A stretch of DNA of 64,000 bases from Burkholderia humptydooensis (GCF_001513745.1 NZ_CP013380.1:1116001-1180000), one strand, 5' to 3'. Shown: positions 53,538-62,519, counted from the stretch's first letter. The notes: generated by a model from the sequence alone, not told the origin. Numbers and translations are program-made.

Positions 53538-53736
53538 GCCGCCATGTTGGCGGTCGGGGCGCTCAAAAATTAGGCGACCGGCGTCAGTACCTTGTCCAGA
53601 GAATAGAGGTGCGCGGGAGGATGCGCAGACAGAATGCCGATCCGGCGCGATTTAGCGGGGGGTTTAGCGGCCTGCCGCCCCCGAGTGGCTATGTCGGGGT
53701 GTCCGGTATGCTGACAGGCGGTTAAAACGGCTGCAA

Positions 53737-54321
53737 TTACTGGTCGAACAATCGGCGCAGATAGGCAGTTACCTCCGACTCGATCCCGATGTTGTCCGCC
53801 TCGGTCAGCACGAAGAACGGACGCGCCGGAATCTTGATCGTCCAGCCCTGGCTGCGGGTCCATTTCACGATCTTGACCTGCTTGTGGCCGTTCTTCGCGA
53901 ACACGGCCAGGTGCGGATGATTCGCCTGGCGCATGATCATGCCGTCGCGGCCCTTGCGCAGTCTAACGTAGCCGGACATGGGATGGCGCTGGATCGTGCC
54001 GCCGAACTGGTGGATCGCCGCGTATACGACATTAGTGCCGACGCGGGCGGACGTGGCGTCGTGCGTCGACGTGACGCTCGACGCGAGTCGGCCCGAGCGC
54101 TGCAGAATCTTGCCGGTGCCGGCTTCCTCGCGGCGGCGCTTGAGCGTCTTCGGACTCAACCCGAGCCACTTCGGCCGCCCTTGCTGCGCGAAATTCTCTT
54201 CGACTGCGTCGAGCATCAGCGCGGCGATCAGCGACGTGATCGGCGAGGCATCCTGCATCAACGCGTACACCCGCGCCATCGCCGCCTCGTACTGCGTGTC
54301 ATCGACCTGGGTTTCAATCAT
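53737..54321 (-). CDS. phage virion morphogenesis protein (Mu gpG-like)
   Basis: 194 residues of the gpG family (tail-completion/virion morphogenesis): ARVYALMQDASPITSLIAAL, RPKWLGLSPKTLKRRREEAG and HPHLAVFAKNGHKQV. Start at 54321. About 100 bases of spacer with a hairpin separate it from gpF. Confidence 0.88.
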   Translation of the reverse strand: MIETQVDDTQYEAAMARVYALMQDASPITSLIAALMLDAVEENFAQQGRPKWLGLSPKTLKRRREEAGTGKILQRSGRLASSVTSTHDATSARVGTNVVYAAIHQFGGTIQRHPMSGYVRLRKGRDGMIMRQANHPHLAVFAKNGHKQVKIVKWTRSQGWTIKIPARPFFVLTEADNIGIESEVTAYLRRLFDQ

Positions 54322-54393
54322 CGGCTATACTCTGTTCATACCGATTGCAGTCGCACAAGCTCCCGACTGACGCGACCAAAGGAACTGCACGGT

Positions 54394-54421
54394 GGCCCGC
54401 GACGAGTCGGCGTCGCGGGCC
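54394..54421. terminator. hairpin between the gpF and gpG genes
   Basis: GGCCCGCGAC / GTCGCGGGCC with an eight-base loop, in the 103-base spacer after the gpF stop. No U-tract on the minus strand, so partial termination or RNA processing is as likely as full termination. Confidence 0.5.
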
Positions 54422-54424
54422 GTT

Positions 54425-55738
54425 CTATTTGCGGTACGCCAGAAAGCCGTCACGCTGCTTTTCTATATAGCGGCGACGCGCTTCTTCACCGCGCTCGACG
54501 TTCGCCATCATGGCCGTCGACCCGGCCCAACCGTCCTGGCCCAGCTCGAACACGCTCAGACCGTATTGCGCGCCGTCCTGGCCGTCGATCAACCAGGACT
54601 TGATGTAGCGCCGTTTGAGCAACCACGTCCCGGGCTGCGCGCGACTCTCTTCCCACCGCAGCCATACCTCGTCCGGTTCCTGGATCGCCCGCGCGAGCAG
54701 CGACATGTACGCGCCGCGTCCATCCTTGTCCGCCTTCCAGCTTCCGTCGCCGGCCTGGAACAGATCCTCCGAGATCGTGACGGCCGAGCGCGTGACGTCC
54801 TTGAATACCTTCGACTCGCCAAGCTGCAGGCCGAACTCCCGCAGGAACGCCTGCGCGTATTGCTGCGGGGGAAGGCCGGCCGGCAGCATGGTCGACGCCG
54901 GCACCGGGGTCGGCGTCGGCAACGTCGGCAGCTCGACGCCGGACGGGAAGGTGCGCGGCAAGCTGTCGGACGGCGGCGGTGTGAACGGCTTCATCCACTG
55001 CGCGCCGGGGTTCGAGCTGAAACCCGGGTCCGGCAGCAGCTTCTGACCGGTGGCCGGGTCTTTATAGGCGAGCGCGGGCTGCTTCACGCCAGAGCGATCG
55101 ACGATCTCGACCTCGACGATGTTCCCCTTGCTGTCGCGTACCGGGATGCCGTTCTGTTCGACATACGCGCGCGTGCGGGTCCGCACGCGGCATCGGCACC
55201 GGTAGCCGTTCGGCGGATAGAACGTCTGCCAGAACGGATCGTCGTACCGGTAGATCGCGCCGGCGAGCGCGCGGTGCGCCGGCCGCGTGCGGCTATCGAG
55301 CACCGCGACATACTCCCAATACGGATGCGTGTCGACCTGCTCAAGCTGCGTCGCGTAGCGGCCGGCCATGTAGGCCGACTGCATGTTGGTCTGGAAGATC
55401 GTCTGCAGGCGACGGGGCGTGAGCCGCTTGCCCTCGATCTCGCCCGTGTCCGGGTCGACTATTACGCCGTGGCCGAGCCAGCCCTTACGCTCCAGGACCG
55501 GCGAGAGCTGCCGTTTAAACTCGTCGAACGTCGTGCCCTTTTTTAACGAAGTCGCGAGCGCCTGGCGGATGTCCTGCAGCACGTCGACCTTCATCACGCC
55601 GGCCACCGTGAACGCCTTCGCGTGCGCCTCGGCGGCGACATCCTGCCAGCGGAATCCGATCTGGTAGCCCTTCGACTCGAAGTAGGCGATCGCCTTCTCC
55701 GGTTCGAGGCCGATCGCATAGGCCAGATCAACCGCCAT
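54425..55738 (-). CDS. minor head protein (Mu gpF / SPP1 gp7 family)
   Basis: 437 residues of the SPP1-gp7-like minor head family: start AVDLAYAIGLEPEKAIAYFE, core TNMQSAYMAGRYATQLEQVD and the domain signature DSRTRPAHRALAGAIYRYDD with PPNGYRCRCRVR. Needed at the portal vertex. Start overlaps the portal gene stop by 11 bases. Confidence 0.93.
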   Translation of the reverse strand: MAVDLAYAIGLEPEKAIAYFESKGYQIGFRWQDVAAEAHAKAFTVAGVMKVDVLQDIRQALATSLKKGTTFDEFKRQLSPVLERKGWLGHGVIVDPDTGEIEGKRLTPRRLQTIFQTNMQSAYMAGRYATQLEQVDTHPYWEYVAVLDSRTRPAHRALAGAIYRYDDPFWQTFYPPNGYRCRCRVRTRTRAYVEQNGIPVRDSKGNIVEVEIVDRSGVKQPALAYKDPATGQKLLPDPGFSSNPGAQWMKPFTPPPSDSLPRTFPSGVELPTLPTPTPVPASTMLPAGLPPQQYAQAFLREFGLQLGESKVFKDVTRSAVTISEDLFQAGDGSWKADKDGRGAYMSLLARAIQEPDEVWLRWEESRAQPGTWLLKRRYIKSWLIDGQDGAQYGLSVFELGQDGWAGSTAMMANVERGEEARRRYIEKQRDGFLAYRK

Positions 55739-57317
55739 TCAGTCGCCCCCAGACGTCGGCCACGAAGATGCAGCGCGCGAGCAGCTCCTGCATCGCCGTT
55801 TCGTCCATCTCCGGCTGCGCTTCGAGCAGCATCTCGATCGCTTCGTCAGGCGTCGCGCCCCGACGCAGCGCCGCGATCGCCGGTCCGAGCGTGGCGCGCA
55901 GCGCCTCGGTGATCGCGTCGGCCGGCAGCGCGGCGATCGTCTGATCAAGCTCGTCCTGGTCGGGATAGACAATCTCGCCGGCCGAATTGCGCAGCACGGC
56001 GCGATACCGCATCTTCGCGGTACGCGGCAGCTCGTCGGCACGTTCCTCGGGCGGCAGCGCCATCTGCGGCTTCGGCACCGTGAGGATGTCCTCGCCGTCC
56101 TTCGGCTCCGGGATCATGAGCTTGTCCTGCGCCCACTGGCGGCCGATTTTCATTCCGGCTCCGACGAACTTCGGAATCGCATCGGCATACAGCGCCAAGT
56201 CCGCAGGGTCGCGGGTGTCGAATTCGAAACGCGGGCAGCGGCGTGGGTCGGATGCGCCGAAGTTCAGCGCCGACAGCATGTAACAGAGGCTCGTGAGCGT
56301 GCGCTGCGCCTGGCGGGCGTCCGACGTCAACAGATCCTGCCGCACCTCGTTGTGCGTCTTGCCGAGCGCATTTGTCGACGTCTTGCCGTCGGCCTGCGAC
56401 GTGAGCGTGCCGCCGAGGATCGCCTTCGACACGCTCTTCTCGCACCAGTTGATCATCGCCTCGAACGGGTCTTTCGAACCGTCGGCGGCTTCCTTGAACT
56501 CGATCATCATCCCCTCCGGGATGATGCCGGCCGCGTTGTGGCCGATCTCGGCGACGGCACGCAGCAGCGTGGCTTTCTCTTCCTTCGTCGAACCGGGCGG
56601 ATACTTGCCGACGCGCAGCGGCAGACCGTAGATTTCGAGGAACTCGGCCAGGTCCGACACGGCATAGGTCTTGAACAGGTACGGCCATGCCAACACGCGG
56701 TGCAGACCTGCGCGGGTCAGATACCCACTCTTCGCGCGATGCTTGTGGACGAGCCAGCCGAACGGCCAGAGCGGTTGGCCGTCCGACGAGTTGTCACGCA
56801 GACGCAGATCGTTGCCGTCGTACAGCGGCGTGCGGAACCAGCGCTGCGGCCGGTGAGTAAGCGTTTTCGGGAGCCATACCTTCTCGACCTGGTGCCACTC
56901 GATCTCCTGCGCCGAGAAACCGTGACCGACCGCGTCCATCAGATCGAATAGCACGTCGTCGAAGTTGGCGATGTCGGTGAACCACTCATCCAACTGCGCG
57001 GTTTGCTTTTTCTCTTCGGTGCTGGCATTCGCGGGTGCGACGATGTTCCAGTCGAGCGTGAGCAGCGCGCGCTTGCGCTTGCTCATCTCGGCGAACAGGT
57101 GCGCGTCGCGTTCCTCCATGTCGACGAACAGATCGGACTGCGCCATCAGGTCGCCGTACTCGGCGGCTTCCAGGATCGAATGCAGCTTCTTCGGCGTGAG
57201 GCCTCGCGACGGATGCTGCGCAAAATCGCGCGTGATCCAGCCGAGCTTCGACGTCTGCGGCTCGGACAGCACCTCGCGCTGGATCGGCTGTCCGTACATA
57301 TCAAGAATTTGAGCCAT
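55728..57317 (-). CDS. portal-like DUF935 protein (Mu gp29-like)
   Basis: 529 residues of the DUF935 portal family: MAQILDMYGQPIQREVLSEP, LFVDMEERDAHLFAEMSKRK, IEWHQVEKVWLPKTLTHRPQ and WCEKSVSKAILGGTLTSQAD. Forms the ring for DNA entry. ATG at 57317 has GAGGAAA upstream; a TTG at 57332 would add five residues. Confidence 0.95.
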   Translation of the reverse strand: MAQILDMYGQPIQREVLSEPQTSKLGWITRDFAQHPSRGLTPKKLHSILEAAEYGDLMAQSDLFVDMEERDAHLFAEMSKRKRALLTLDWNIVAPANASTEEKKQTAQLDEWFTDIANFDDVLFDLMDAVGHGFSAQEIEWHQVEKVWLPKTLTHRPQRWFRTPLYDGNDLRLRDNSSDGQPLWPFGWLVHKHRAKSGYLTRAGLHRVLAWPYLFKTYAVSDLAEFLEIYGLPLRVGKYPPGSTKEEKATLLRAVAEIGHNAAGIIPEGMMIEFKEAADGSKDPFEAMINWCEKSVSKAILGGTLTSQADGKTSTNALGKTHNEVRQDLLTSDARQAQRTLTSLCYMLSALNFGASDPRRCPRFEFDTRDPADLALYADAIPKFVGAGMKIGRQWAQDKLMIPEPKDGEDILTVPKPQMALPPEERADELPRTAKMRYRAVLRNSAGEIVYPDQDELDQTIAALPADAITEALRATLGPAIAALRRGATPDEAIEMLLEAQPEMDETAMQELLARCIFVADVWGRLNGG

Positions 57318-57328
57318 GTTCAGTTTCC

Positions 57329-59113
57329 TCAATAGCCGCGCCGGCTCGACAGCGGATAGTCATAGTCGTCGTCTTCATCAGAGCCGCGCTCGATCGGCCG
57401 GGACGTGACCGCCTTGTAACCGTCCGTGATGCCGTAGCCGCGCGACTGCGCGATCATCCAAAGAATGTGCAGCGCGGTCAGGCCGTCGAAGTGGTGATGG
57501 CCCTGCGGTTCGGGCCATTCATCCAGTTCGGCGAGCAGCGCGGTCTGCGTCGCGTGGAACAGAATCGACGGCGTAATCCGATCCGTGACGAACGGTTCCA
57601 GTGAATCAATCCGCAGCTCGGGCGCGACGCTCGCCGTCACACCGACGAGCGGCAGCGGGACGCCGGCTCGCAATGCAGCCTTGATCAGGTCTTGCCGCGC
57701 CCATTCATATGCGTTGTTGTTCTCGAAACCGAACGCCCGACAGCGAAACTCGCGCTGGACGCTGATCAGGTCGGCTTCGAGCTTCGACGGTACGCGGCGC
57801 TTGATCTCCGCGTGGATGACGTGCAGCTTGCGACTGACGATGTCCAGGCCACCGACCAGGATCGCGGATGGGTCCGACTTCCTGCCTTGGCCCATCGACG
57901 GATCGCACGCGCCGAACATCAACCAGGACGACAGCCGCTGCACCCAAAACGTGATGTGGCCGAACACCTTGTCTTCCTCGGTGCGCGGATCACCCTGCAT
58001 CTCGGTCGCGAACGCGCGCGGCGATTTCGCACGCTGACGCATCAGATAGAACAGCGTGCGCACCGACGGCCAGGACGTGACGGCGCCGGCGTCCATTTCG
58101 GCCCGGTGTTCCAGGTAGAACTGATACGATGGCAGATCGGTGTCGGCGATCGCCTCACCACGCGCGGCGGCCTCTTCGATCGCCGGCTTGTCGTCGTTCA
58201 GCATCAGCGCTTCGCACTGCTGCCACAGATCCATGTTCGTCGGCATCTGCGCGATCGCGCGGAAATGATGGACGATATGGCCGATGGTGCGCTTCGCGCG
58301 CGAGATCGGATCATCCTTGTCGAGCACCGTGCCGACGCCGATGTATTTCACGCTGCCGTCCGGCGGGCCGAGGTAGTCGATCGCTTTTTCCAGCCACGTC
58401 CATCGGTTCTGACGTTCGGTCGGGCTCTTCGCCTCCGCGTCGGTGATCAGGTCATCGCCCATCAGCACCTTGGGACGGCTCGCGCCGTGGAACGTGCCGC
58501 GAATCGCCTGCTCGGCACCGAACGGCTCGACCTTCACGCCGTTCTTCGTGACGAACTCGCCGACCTTCCACATCGGCCCCTTGCCGCACACCTCGGGGAA
58601 GTCGAGCTGAAGCGCCGCGTTAGCGGTCAGCTCCGTTTTAATGACTTCGAGCAGCTTGGTCGGCAGCGATGTCTCCGCGCCGAGCAAGATGACGTAGTCG
58701 AGAAACGACGGCAGCTCGCCGGTCCAGCCGACCTCGCGCCGGATTTCCTCGCGCTGCAGCAGCCCCTGCACGATGATGTAGACGGGGCCGATCTTCGTGC
58801 ACATCGACGACTTCGCCTCGCCGCGCGGTGCAACCCACCATTCGCGCGTGCCGCCGGCCTGGCGCAGCAGCTTCGGAAACCGGCCGCAGAAATGTGCCTG
58901 GAAGAGCGACGGTGTGCCGCGAATGTGGTGCGGGAAGTAGGTGTACGCGAAGAACTGGTAGTCGCCGTCGACGAGCACGCGTCGACGGCGCTCCATGCGC
59001 GCGGCCGGCGACGGATCGAGGCCCGTCGCATGGGCCTCGATGTCGCGCCGCAGCTCGGCCTGCAGCTCGGCGATTTCCTTGTGAAAATCCTTCTCGGTGA
59101 ACTTCTGGACCAT
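57329..59113 (-). CDS. terminase large subunit (Mu gp28-like)
   Basis: 594 residues. N-terminal ATPase part with WWVAPRGEAKSSMCTKIGPV (Walker A-like), Walker B-like VLMGDDLITDAEA, and a C-terminal RNase H-like nuclease domain beginning FGACDPSMGQGRKSDPSAIL. Packages Mu-like genomes headfully after transposition. Start at 59113 fits the family. Confidence 0.95.
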   Translation of the reverse strand: MVQKFTEKDFHKEIAELQAELRRDIEAHATGLDPSPAARMERRRRVLVDGDYQFFAYTYFPHHIRGTPSLFQAHFCGRFPKLLRQAGGTREWWVAPRGEAKSSMCTKIGPVYIIVQGLLQREEIRREVGWTGELPSFLDYVILLGAETSLPTKLLEVIKTELTANAALQLDFPEVCGKGPMWKVGEFVTKNGVKVEPFGAEQAIRGTFHGASRPKVLMGDDLITDAEAKSPTERQNRWTWLEKAIDYLGPPDGSVKYIGVGTVLDKDDPISRAKRTIGHIVHHFRAIAQMPTNMDLWQQCEALMLNDDKPAIEEAAARGEAIADTDLPSYQFYLEHRAEMDAGAVTSWPSVRTLFYLMRQRAKSPRAFATEMQGDPRTEEDKVFGHITFWVQRLSSWLMFGACDPSMGQGRKSDPSAILVGGLDIVSRKLHVIHAEIKRRVPSKLEADLISVQREFRCRAFGFENNNAYEWARQDLIKAALRAGVPLPLVGVTASVAPELRIDSLEPFVTDRITPSILFHATQTALLAELDEWPEPQGHHHFDGLTALHILWMIAQSRGYGITDGYKAVTSRPIERGSDEDDDYDYPLSSRRGY

Positions 59114-59114
59114 G

Positions 59115-59312
59115 TCAGTCCGCCTTCGCGTCGAGCAGCGCCTGATGGATCTTGTACACGTCGACGCCGTCATACAGATTGTGCGTCATGTAGATCACGC
59201 TGCCGATCACCGTCTCAACAACGAGGCGCGTATCGCGATCACGGTGTTCGATACGGGCACTAACGACGTGAACAGGATTCACCGCGTTGTCGCGGGTCAG
59301 TTTAATCAGCAT
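59115..59312 (-). CDS. small phage protein of unknown function
   Basis: 65 residues, begins MLIKLTRDNAVNPVHVVSAR and ends HQALLDAKAD; looks like a mainly beta N-terminus plus a helix. It precedes the terminase by one base, so it is in the same transcript. No family recognised. Confidence 0.7.
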   Translation of the reverse strand: MLIKLTRDNAVNPVHVVSARIEHRDRDTRLVVETVIGSVIYMTHNLYDGVDVYKIHQALLDAKAD

Positions 59313-59324
59313 GGCGGCGTCACC

Positions 59325-59822
59325 TCAACCGTAGGCGATGGCCAGCTCGTCGCCGAACGGGCCGAGGACATCGGCGAACGCGCCGACGTGTTCCGGATGT
59401 CGATCCTTGATGAACGCAGCCAGACGCTGCACGACGCCCATCGCGATCGCCAGTTCGTTCGTCTCCGGCAGGATGCGCTTCGACGCGTTGATCGTCTTGT
59501 TGTACGCGTCGGCGAGACTCGCGAGCAGCGCGACCTTGTCGGCCGGCTTCATCTCCGCGCCGTCCAGTTCGTCCATCGTCGCCTGGTATTGCGTGACCAG
59601 GCCGGCCAGCATCTGACGGGCCGCGCCTTCAATGCCGCCGCCCGCGATGAGCTGCGCCGCTTGGGCTTTATCCCAATCATCACCCTGAGCAAGCGAATCC
59701 GCCTTCCATCGGCGAGCTGTTGCATATGACACACCATGCTTAGCCGCCGCGATTTCGAGCGAGAAGCGGTCGAACACAAACGCACGTCGGACCTTGTCTC
59801 GGACTTCCTTCGGGTGAGCCAT
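59325..59822 (-). CDS. DUF1804 protein, terminase small subunit-like (Mu gp27-like)
   Basis: 165 residues. N-terminal helix-turn-helix (FDRFSLEIAAAKHGVSYATA / RRWKADSLAQGDDWDK) of DUF1804, then helices ending in a conserved FADVLGPFGDELA. In Mu-like phages this is the likely small terminase. Confidence 0.9.
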   Translation of the reverse strand: MAHPKEVRDKVRRAFVFDRFSLEIAAAKHGVSYATARRWKADSLAQGDDWDKAQAAQLIAGGGIEGAARQMLAGLVTQYQATMDELDGAEMKPADKVALLASLADAYNKTINASKRILPETNELAIAMGVVQRLAAFIKDRHPEHVGAFADVLGPFGDELAIAYG

Positions 59823-59825
59823 GAG

Positions 59826-60035
59826 TTACAGCCCCAGCTTCGCGCGGGCGAACGAGATACCCATCGCGACGATGCCGCCGGCCACGGCACCCGCGCCGGC
59901 ACCTGCGGCCGCCCCGTATTTGATCGCGCGCTTCTCGACGTTGGCGACCTGATCCTTCAGCTCGTCGATCCCTGCATCGATCTTCTTCAACATCTGCATT
60001 TCCGGGCTGTCGCCCGACTTCACGTCCTCGGTCAT
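59826..60035 (-). CDS. small phage protein with one membrane segment
   Basis: 69 residues. A helical, charged first half (MQMLKKIDAGIDELKDQVAN) and a Gly/Ala-rich transmembrane stretch (YGAAAGAGAGAVAGGIVAMG). Start overlaps the DUF2730 gene stop. Possible partner of the lysis genes or DUF2730; function unknown. Confidence 0.7.
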   Translation of the reverse strand: MTEDVKSGDSPEMQMLKKIDAGIDELKDQVANVEKRAIKYGAAAGAGAGAVAGGIVAMGISFARAKLGL

Positions 60036-60334
60036 GGCTTGTCCTGTTTCCTGTCAAGCTTGTTATTGATATCGGCGAGCTTCATGTCGATGCTCACCAA
60101 CCCGTCACGGAATTCGTCGCGCATCTCACGATGCTCGCTGCGCGGAACGTAGTCGCGCGCCACAGTCTCGCGGAACGCCGCGATCTCACGCTGTATGCCA
60201 ACGTCGCGCGCCTCGTTGTCTTCCATCTTTTTCTGCACGGTGCGAATCCACGACACACCGAAGAGTTGAACAGCGCCGAGCAGAAGCGTGATGATCCCCA
60301 TGAAAATCGCGGCCGGGTCGAGTGTCACTTGCAC
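60032..60334 (-). CDS. DUF2730 phage protein
   Basis: 100 residues, DUF2730-like: one N-terminal membrane segment (MGIITLLLGAVQLFGVSWI) then a long charged helix (DNEARDVGIQREIAAFRETV). GTG start at 60334. Located between the zinc-finger protein and the gene of 59,826 in the lysis/packaging transition. Confidence 0.75.
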   Translation of the reverse strand: MQVTLDPAAIFMGIITLLLGAVQLFGVSWIRTVQKKMEDNEARDVGIQREIAAFRETVARDYVPRSEHREMRDEFRDGLVSIDMKLADINNKLDRKQDKP

Positions 60335-60558
60335 GCATACCTCCGTTTAATCACCTGCTCACGTCGCTCCTGGCATTCGATGCAGAAGCGGCAACCGGGT
60401 ATCGCGCGACGACGTTCATCGGGAATGGGTTCGCCGCATGCCTCGTTCTGGCAAAGCGCTTCCGATTCGGCGGTGGTGCGAGTCGGTCGCGTTGCCGCCG
60501 CGATCGCGAGCGCGCGATACTGTTCTTCTATGTCGCTCGCGTGGTCAAAGTCATCCAT
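60325..60558 (-). CDS. DksA/TraR-type zinc-finger protein
   Basis: 77 residues with a C4 zinc finger of the DksA/TraR family: CQNEAC..(about 16)..CRFCIEC near residues 36-62, preceded by a short helix. Such phage proteins bind RNA polymerase secondary channel and tune transcription. Four bases overlap the next gene. Confidence 0.85.
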   Translation of the reverse strand: MDDFDHASDIEEQYRALAIAAATRPTRTTAESEALCQNEACGEPIPDERRRAIPGCRFCIECQERREQVIKRRYACK

Positions 60559-61179
60559 CTATTGCTTGTCCTCTTGTTTCGTAAGCGCGGCCTTCACCGC
60601 CTTCAGTTTCGATTCGGTGTTTCGGGCGCGGGTCGCGTAGTCGACGAACCAGTCGAGGATGTCGGCTTGTGATACCCCGGAGTCAGCGGTGGCATCGGTG
60701 TCGGGACCGACAATAGCAGCGGCGGGATCGGCGCTTGTCGGCATGGCGGAATCACCAGCGTCGGCGATGCTCGCTGCGTCGTTCCACACGCGGACAAAGC
60801 CACGGCTGAACACGCAACCAGCAACAGGCGAATCAGGTTGCTGGCCGGGAACTGGCGGATTGCGGTGAGGTTGCGCGACATGATCGATTTGCTCCTTCAG
60901 TACCGTCGCGTTCTGTGCTGCAGTGGTTTGTGCGGTCAGATAACCGGACTCCGCGGCGGACGCGCGCGCCACGTCGGCCGCGTACCGGCCGAATGCCTCA
61001 CTCGCGGCCGATGCGGACGTGTGCTCGACGGTCGCGCGGTAGTCGGCCAACGCCTTGTCGCCACGTGCGGCCGCCACTTCGTAGCCGTGCTGGTAGGTTT
61101 TCGCGAAGGCGAACGCGAGCAGTGCGGCAATGACGATGCCTACGGCCAGCTTCCCGTACTTACAGATTGCTATCGTCAT
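60559..61179 (-). CDS. Rz-like inner-membrane spanin
   Basis: 206 residues. N-terminal membrane anchor (LAVGIVIAALLAFAFAKTYQ) followed by a helical periplasmic part rich in Ala (YRATVEHTSASAASEAFGRY) typical of i-spanins. With the nested Rz1-like lipoprotein it would disrupt the outer membrane in the last step of lysis. Longer than lambda Rz (153). Confidence 0.78.
   Translation of the reverse strand: MTIAICKYGKLAVGIVIAALLAFAFAKTYQHGYEVAAARGDKALADYRATVEHTSASAASEAFGRYAADVARASAAESGYLTAQTTAAQNATVLKEQIDHVAQPHRNPPVPGQQPDSPVAGCVFSRGFVRVWNDAASIADAGDSAMPTSADPAAAIVGPDTDATADSGVSQADILDWFVDYATRARNTESKLKAVKAALTKQEDKQ
60603..60881 (-). CDS. Rz1-like outer-membrane lipoprotein spanin (nested in Rz)
   Basis: 92 residues in another frame inside the Rz gene. 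Lipobox LSAC (near residue 32), then a very Pro-rich mature part (PPCRQAPIPPLLLSVPTPMP). This nested, out-of-frame arrangement is the rule for Rz/Rz1 pairs. Start at 60881. Confidence 0.8.
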   Translation of the reverse strand: MSRNLTAIRQFPASNLIRLLLVACSAVALSACGTTQRASPTLVIPPCRQAPIPPLLLSVPTPMPPLTPGYHKPTSSTGSSTTRPAPETPNRN

Positions 61180-61405
61180 TTGCCCTTTCCTTGGAGGGAC
61201 GGCCCCGCCATGCGGCGAGTGCCTGGATGACGGCCGAGTAGCCGCCGACGCAGCCGAGATAGATTAGCCACGTGTCGAACGTGAGCTGGTTCCGGTAGCC
61301 CTGATAGATGAACATGCCGGTCGCGACGGCCGATGCGATGTTCGGCCAGAGCTTCGCGTGCGACAGTTTGCCGTCGTGGCCGGTGATGAGATCGGCGAAG
61401 CGCAT
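61160..61405 (-). CDS. holin-like small membrane protein
   Basis: 81 residues with two membrane helices (IASAVATGMFIYQGY and LIYLGCVGGYSAVIQALAAW) and a charged C-terminus. The position between endolysin and spanin suggests a holin. It overlaps the start of the Rz gene by 20 bases. A DUF2644-like family relation is possible. Confidence 0.6.
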   Translation of the reverse strand: MRFADLITGHDGKLSHAKLWPNIASAVATGMFIYQGYRNQLTFDTWLIYLGCVGGYSAVIQALAAWRGRPSKERANDDSNL

Positions 61406-61423
61406 GAAGTGAGCCGCTCCCGA

Positions 61424-61945
61424 TCAGGCGATAGCGACGATGCCGCCGGCCGCCTTGTACGCGACGGTGAGCACGGCCAGTTCATTCTGGCGTTGACCAT
61501 AATCGTTGCCGGGCAGCGACGCCCAAATGTTCGAACACGCCTTGATCGCGGCTGCGAGCTGACCGGCAGCGATCAGCGGCAGCGCGCGGCGCTCGCGAAT
61601 CTGCTGGATAGCGATCAGGTCTTGGGAAGCCGGGCTGAAGTCGTTGAGCTTGAGCAACTGCGCGTAGGGCGCGTAGTAGCGCGACAGGAGCTGGTAGCGA
61701 CCAGCGGCCGTCGAATTCAGCTCCGCGTTGTAGATGCCGGGGTGCTTCGCGTAGGAGGGGAATGTGAGGAGGCGCGAGGCAATGGCCTTGCCGTTGCGCT
61801 TCATTGGACCGTGCGAGCCGACGAGCACGTTATACCCGTCGTCACTGTTCTGACGCGTCCATGCGTCGATCTCGCTTGCGGCGATCATGTCGAGAAACGC
61901 GACGATGTTCTGTCCGCCCGCCGCGCTGGCCGTAATGCGTGCCAT
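61424..61945 (-). CDS. endolysin, lambda R-type lytic transglycosylase
   Basis: 173 residues. Closely follows the lambda R pattern: FLDMIAASE (catalytic Glu), YPSYAKHPG-like segment, STAAGRYQLLSRYYAPYAQL, FSPASQDLIAIQQIRERRAL and CSNIWASLPGNDYGQ. It cleaves the peptidoglycan glycan strand to anhydromuramic products. No signal sequence, so export relies on the holin. Start at 61945 (after GAGGG) rather than 61978. First gene of the late transcript. Confidence 0.93.
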   Translation of the reverse strand: MARITASAAGGQNIVAFLDMIAASEIDAWTRQNSDDGYNVLVGSHGPMKRNGKAIASRLLTFPSYAKHPGIYNAELNSTAAGRYQLLSRYYAPYAQLLKLNDFSPASQDLIAIQQIRERRALPLIAAGQLAAAIKACSNIWASLPGNDYGQRQNELAVLTVAYKAAGGIVAIA

Positions 61946-62032
61946 CGATACCCTCGGTATGTGGAATGATGACCGCATTGTTGATGCTGCACTGCCACTG
62001 ACACGAGTCGACCGATGTCAGCGGGGAACAAC
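61946..62032 (-). promoter_or_regulatory. candidate Mor-activated late/middle promoter region
   Basis: The spacer between the terminator after mor and the endolysin start must hold the promoter of the lysis-morphogenesis operon. No good -35 element is seen, as expected for a promoter needing a Mor/C-type activator; -10-like CAACAAT is in the middle. Inference. Confidence 0.4.
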
Positions 62033-62058
62033 AAAAAGCCCCGCACGGGGCGGGGCTT
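62033..62058 (-). terminator. Rho-independent terminator after mor
   Basis: On the minus strand AAGCCCCGC / GCGGGGCTT (9 bp, loop of 5) followed by TTTTTG. It lies 27 bases after the mor stop and separates the early/middle operon from the lysis genes. Confidence 0.88.
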
Positions 62059-62084
62059 CGTTTAATCATGGCGGGATTCTAACG

Positions 62085-62519
62085 CTAGAACAACTCCGCC
62101 TGGGGAACGGTACGTTCGGATGCGTCGGCGCGCTTCAGGATGCGCCAAACATGACGGTCGGCCATCTGATAGCGAAGTGCGAGCTGCGCGACAACGTGGT
62201 TTGCAGCACGGTCGCGGGTCAGCACGTCGAACTCCGCACGAATGCTGCGGTACATTAGTTCGCGCATGGCCTTCACGCAACGCGGGATATACAACACGTC
62301 ACCGCCGAAATGCGCGGTGAGCTGATCGGCCGCGTCCGGTCCTACGATTTCGGCCAGCGCCTCGTAACGGATTTCGCCGAGGCGCGATCGGCGCATCGCT
62401 ACCGGGAAGGTCGTGCCGCCGAGCTGCTCGACCAGGCGCACCGTCGTCGGCAAGCCGATCAGCTTGACGATCGTTTTCACGACGTCGGGCAACAGGTGTT
62501 CGACACCGTCGAATTTCAT
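62085..62519 (-). CDS. mor: Mor-family transcriptional activator
   Basis: 144 residues of the Mor/C family: dimerisation N-terminus (VEHLLPDVVKTIVKLIGLPT, TTFPVAMR) and a C-terminal HTH (AQLALRYQMADRHVWRILKR). In Mu, Mor activates the middle promoter that expresses C. Here it probably switches on late genes directly, as no C gene is seen in the window. Start overlaps the gemA stop (ATGA). Confidence 0.92.
   Translation of the reverse strand: MKFDGVEHLLPDVVKTIVKLIGLPTTVRLVEQLGGTTFPVAMRRSRLGEIRYEALAEIVGPDAADQLTAHFGGDVLYIPRCVKAMRELMYRSIRAEFDVLTRDRAANHVVAQLALRYQMADRHVWRILKRADASERTVPQAELF

Noticed and set aside
53570..53863. 97-residue minus frame between protease and gpG
   Set aside because: Overlaps the gpG end, no family likeness.
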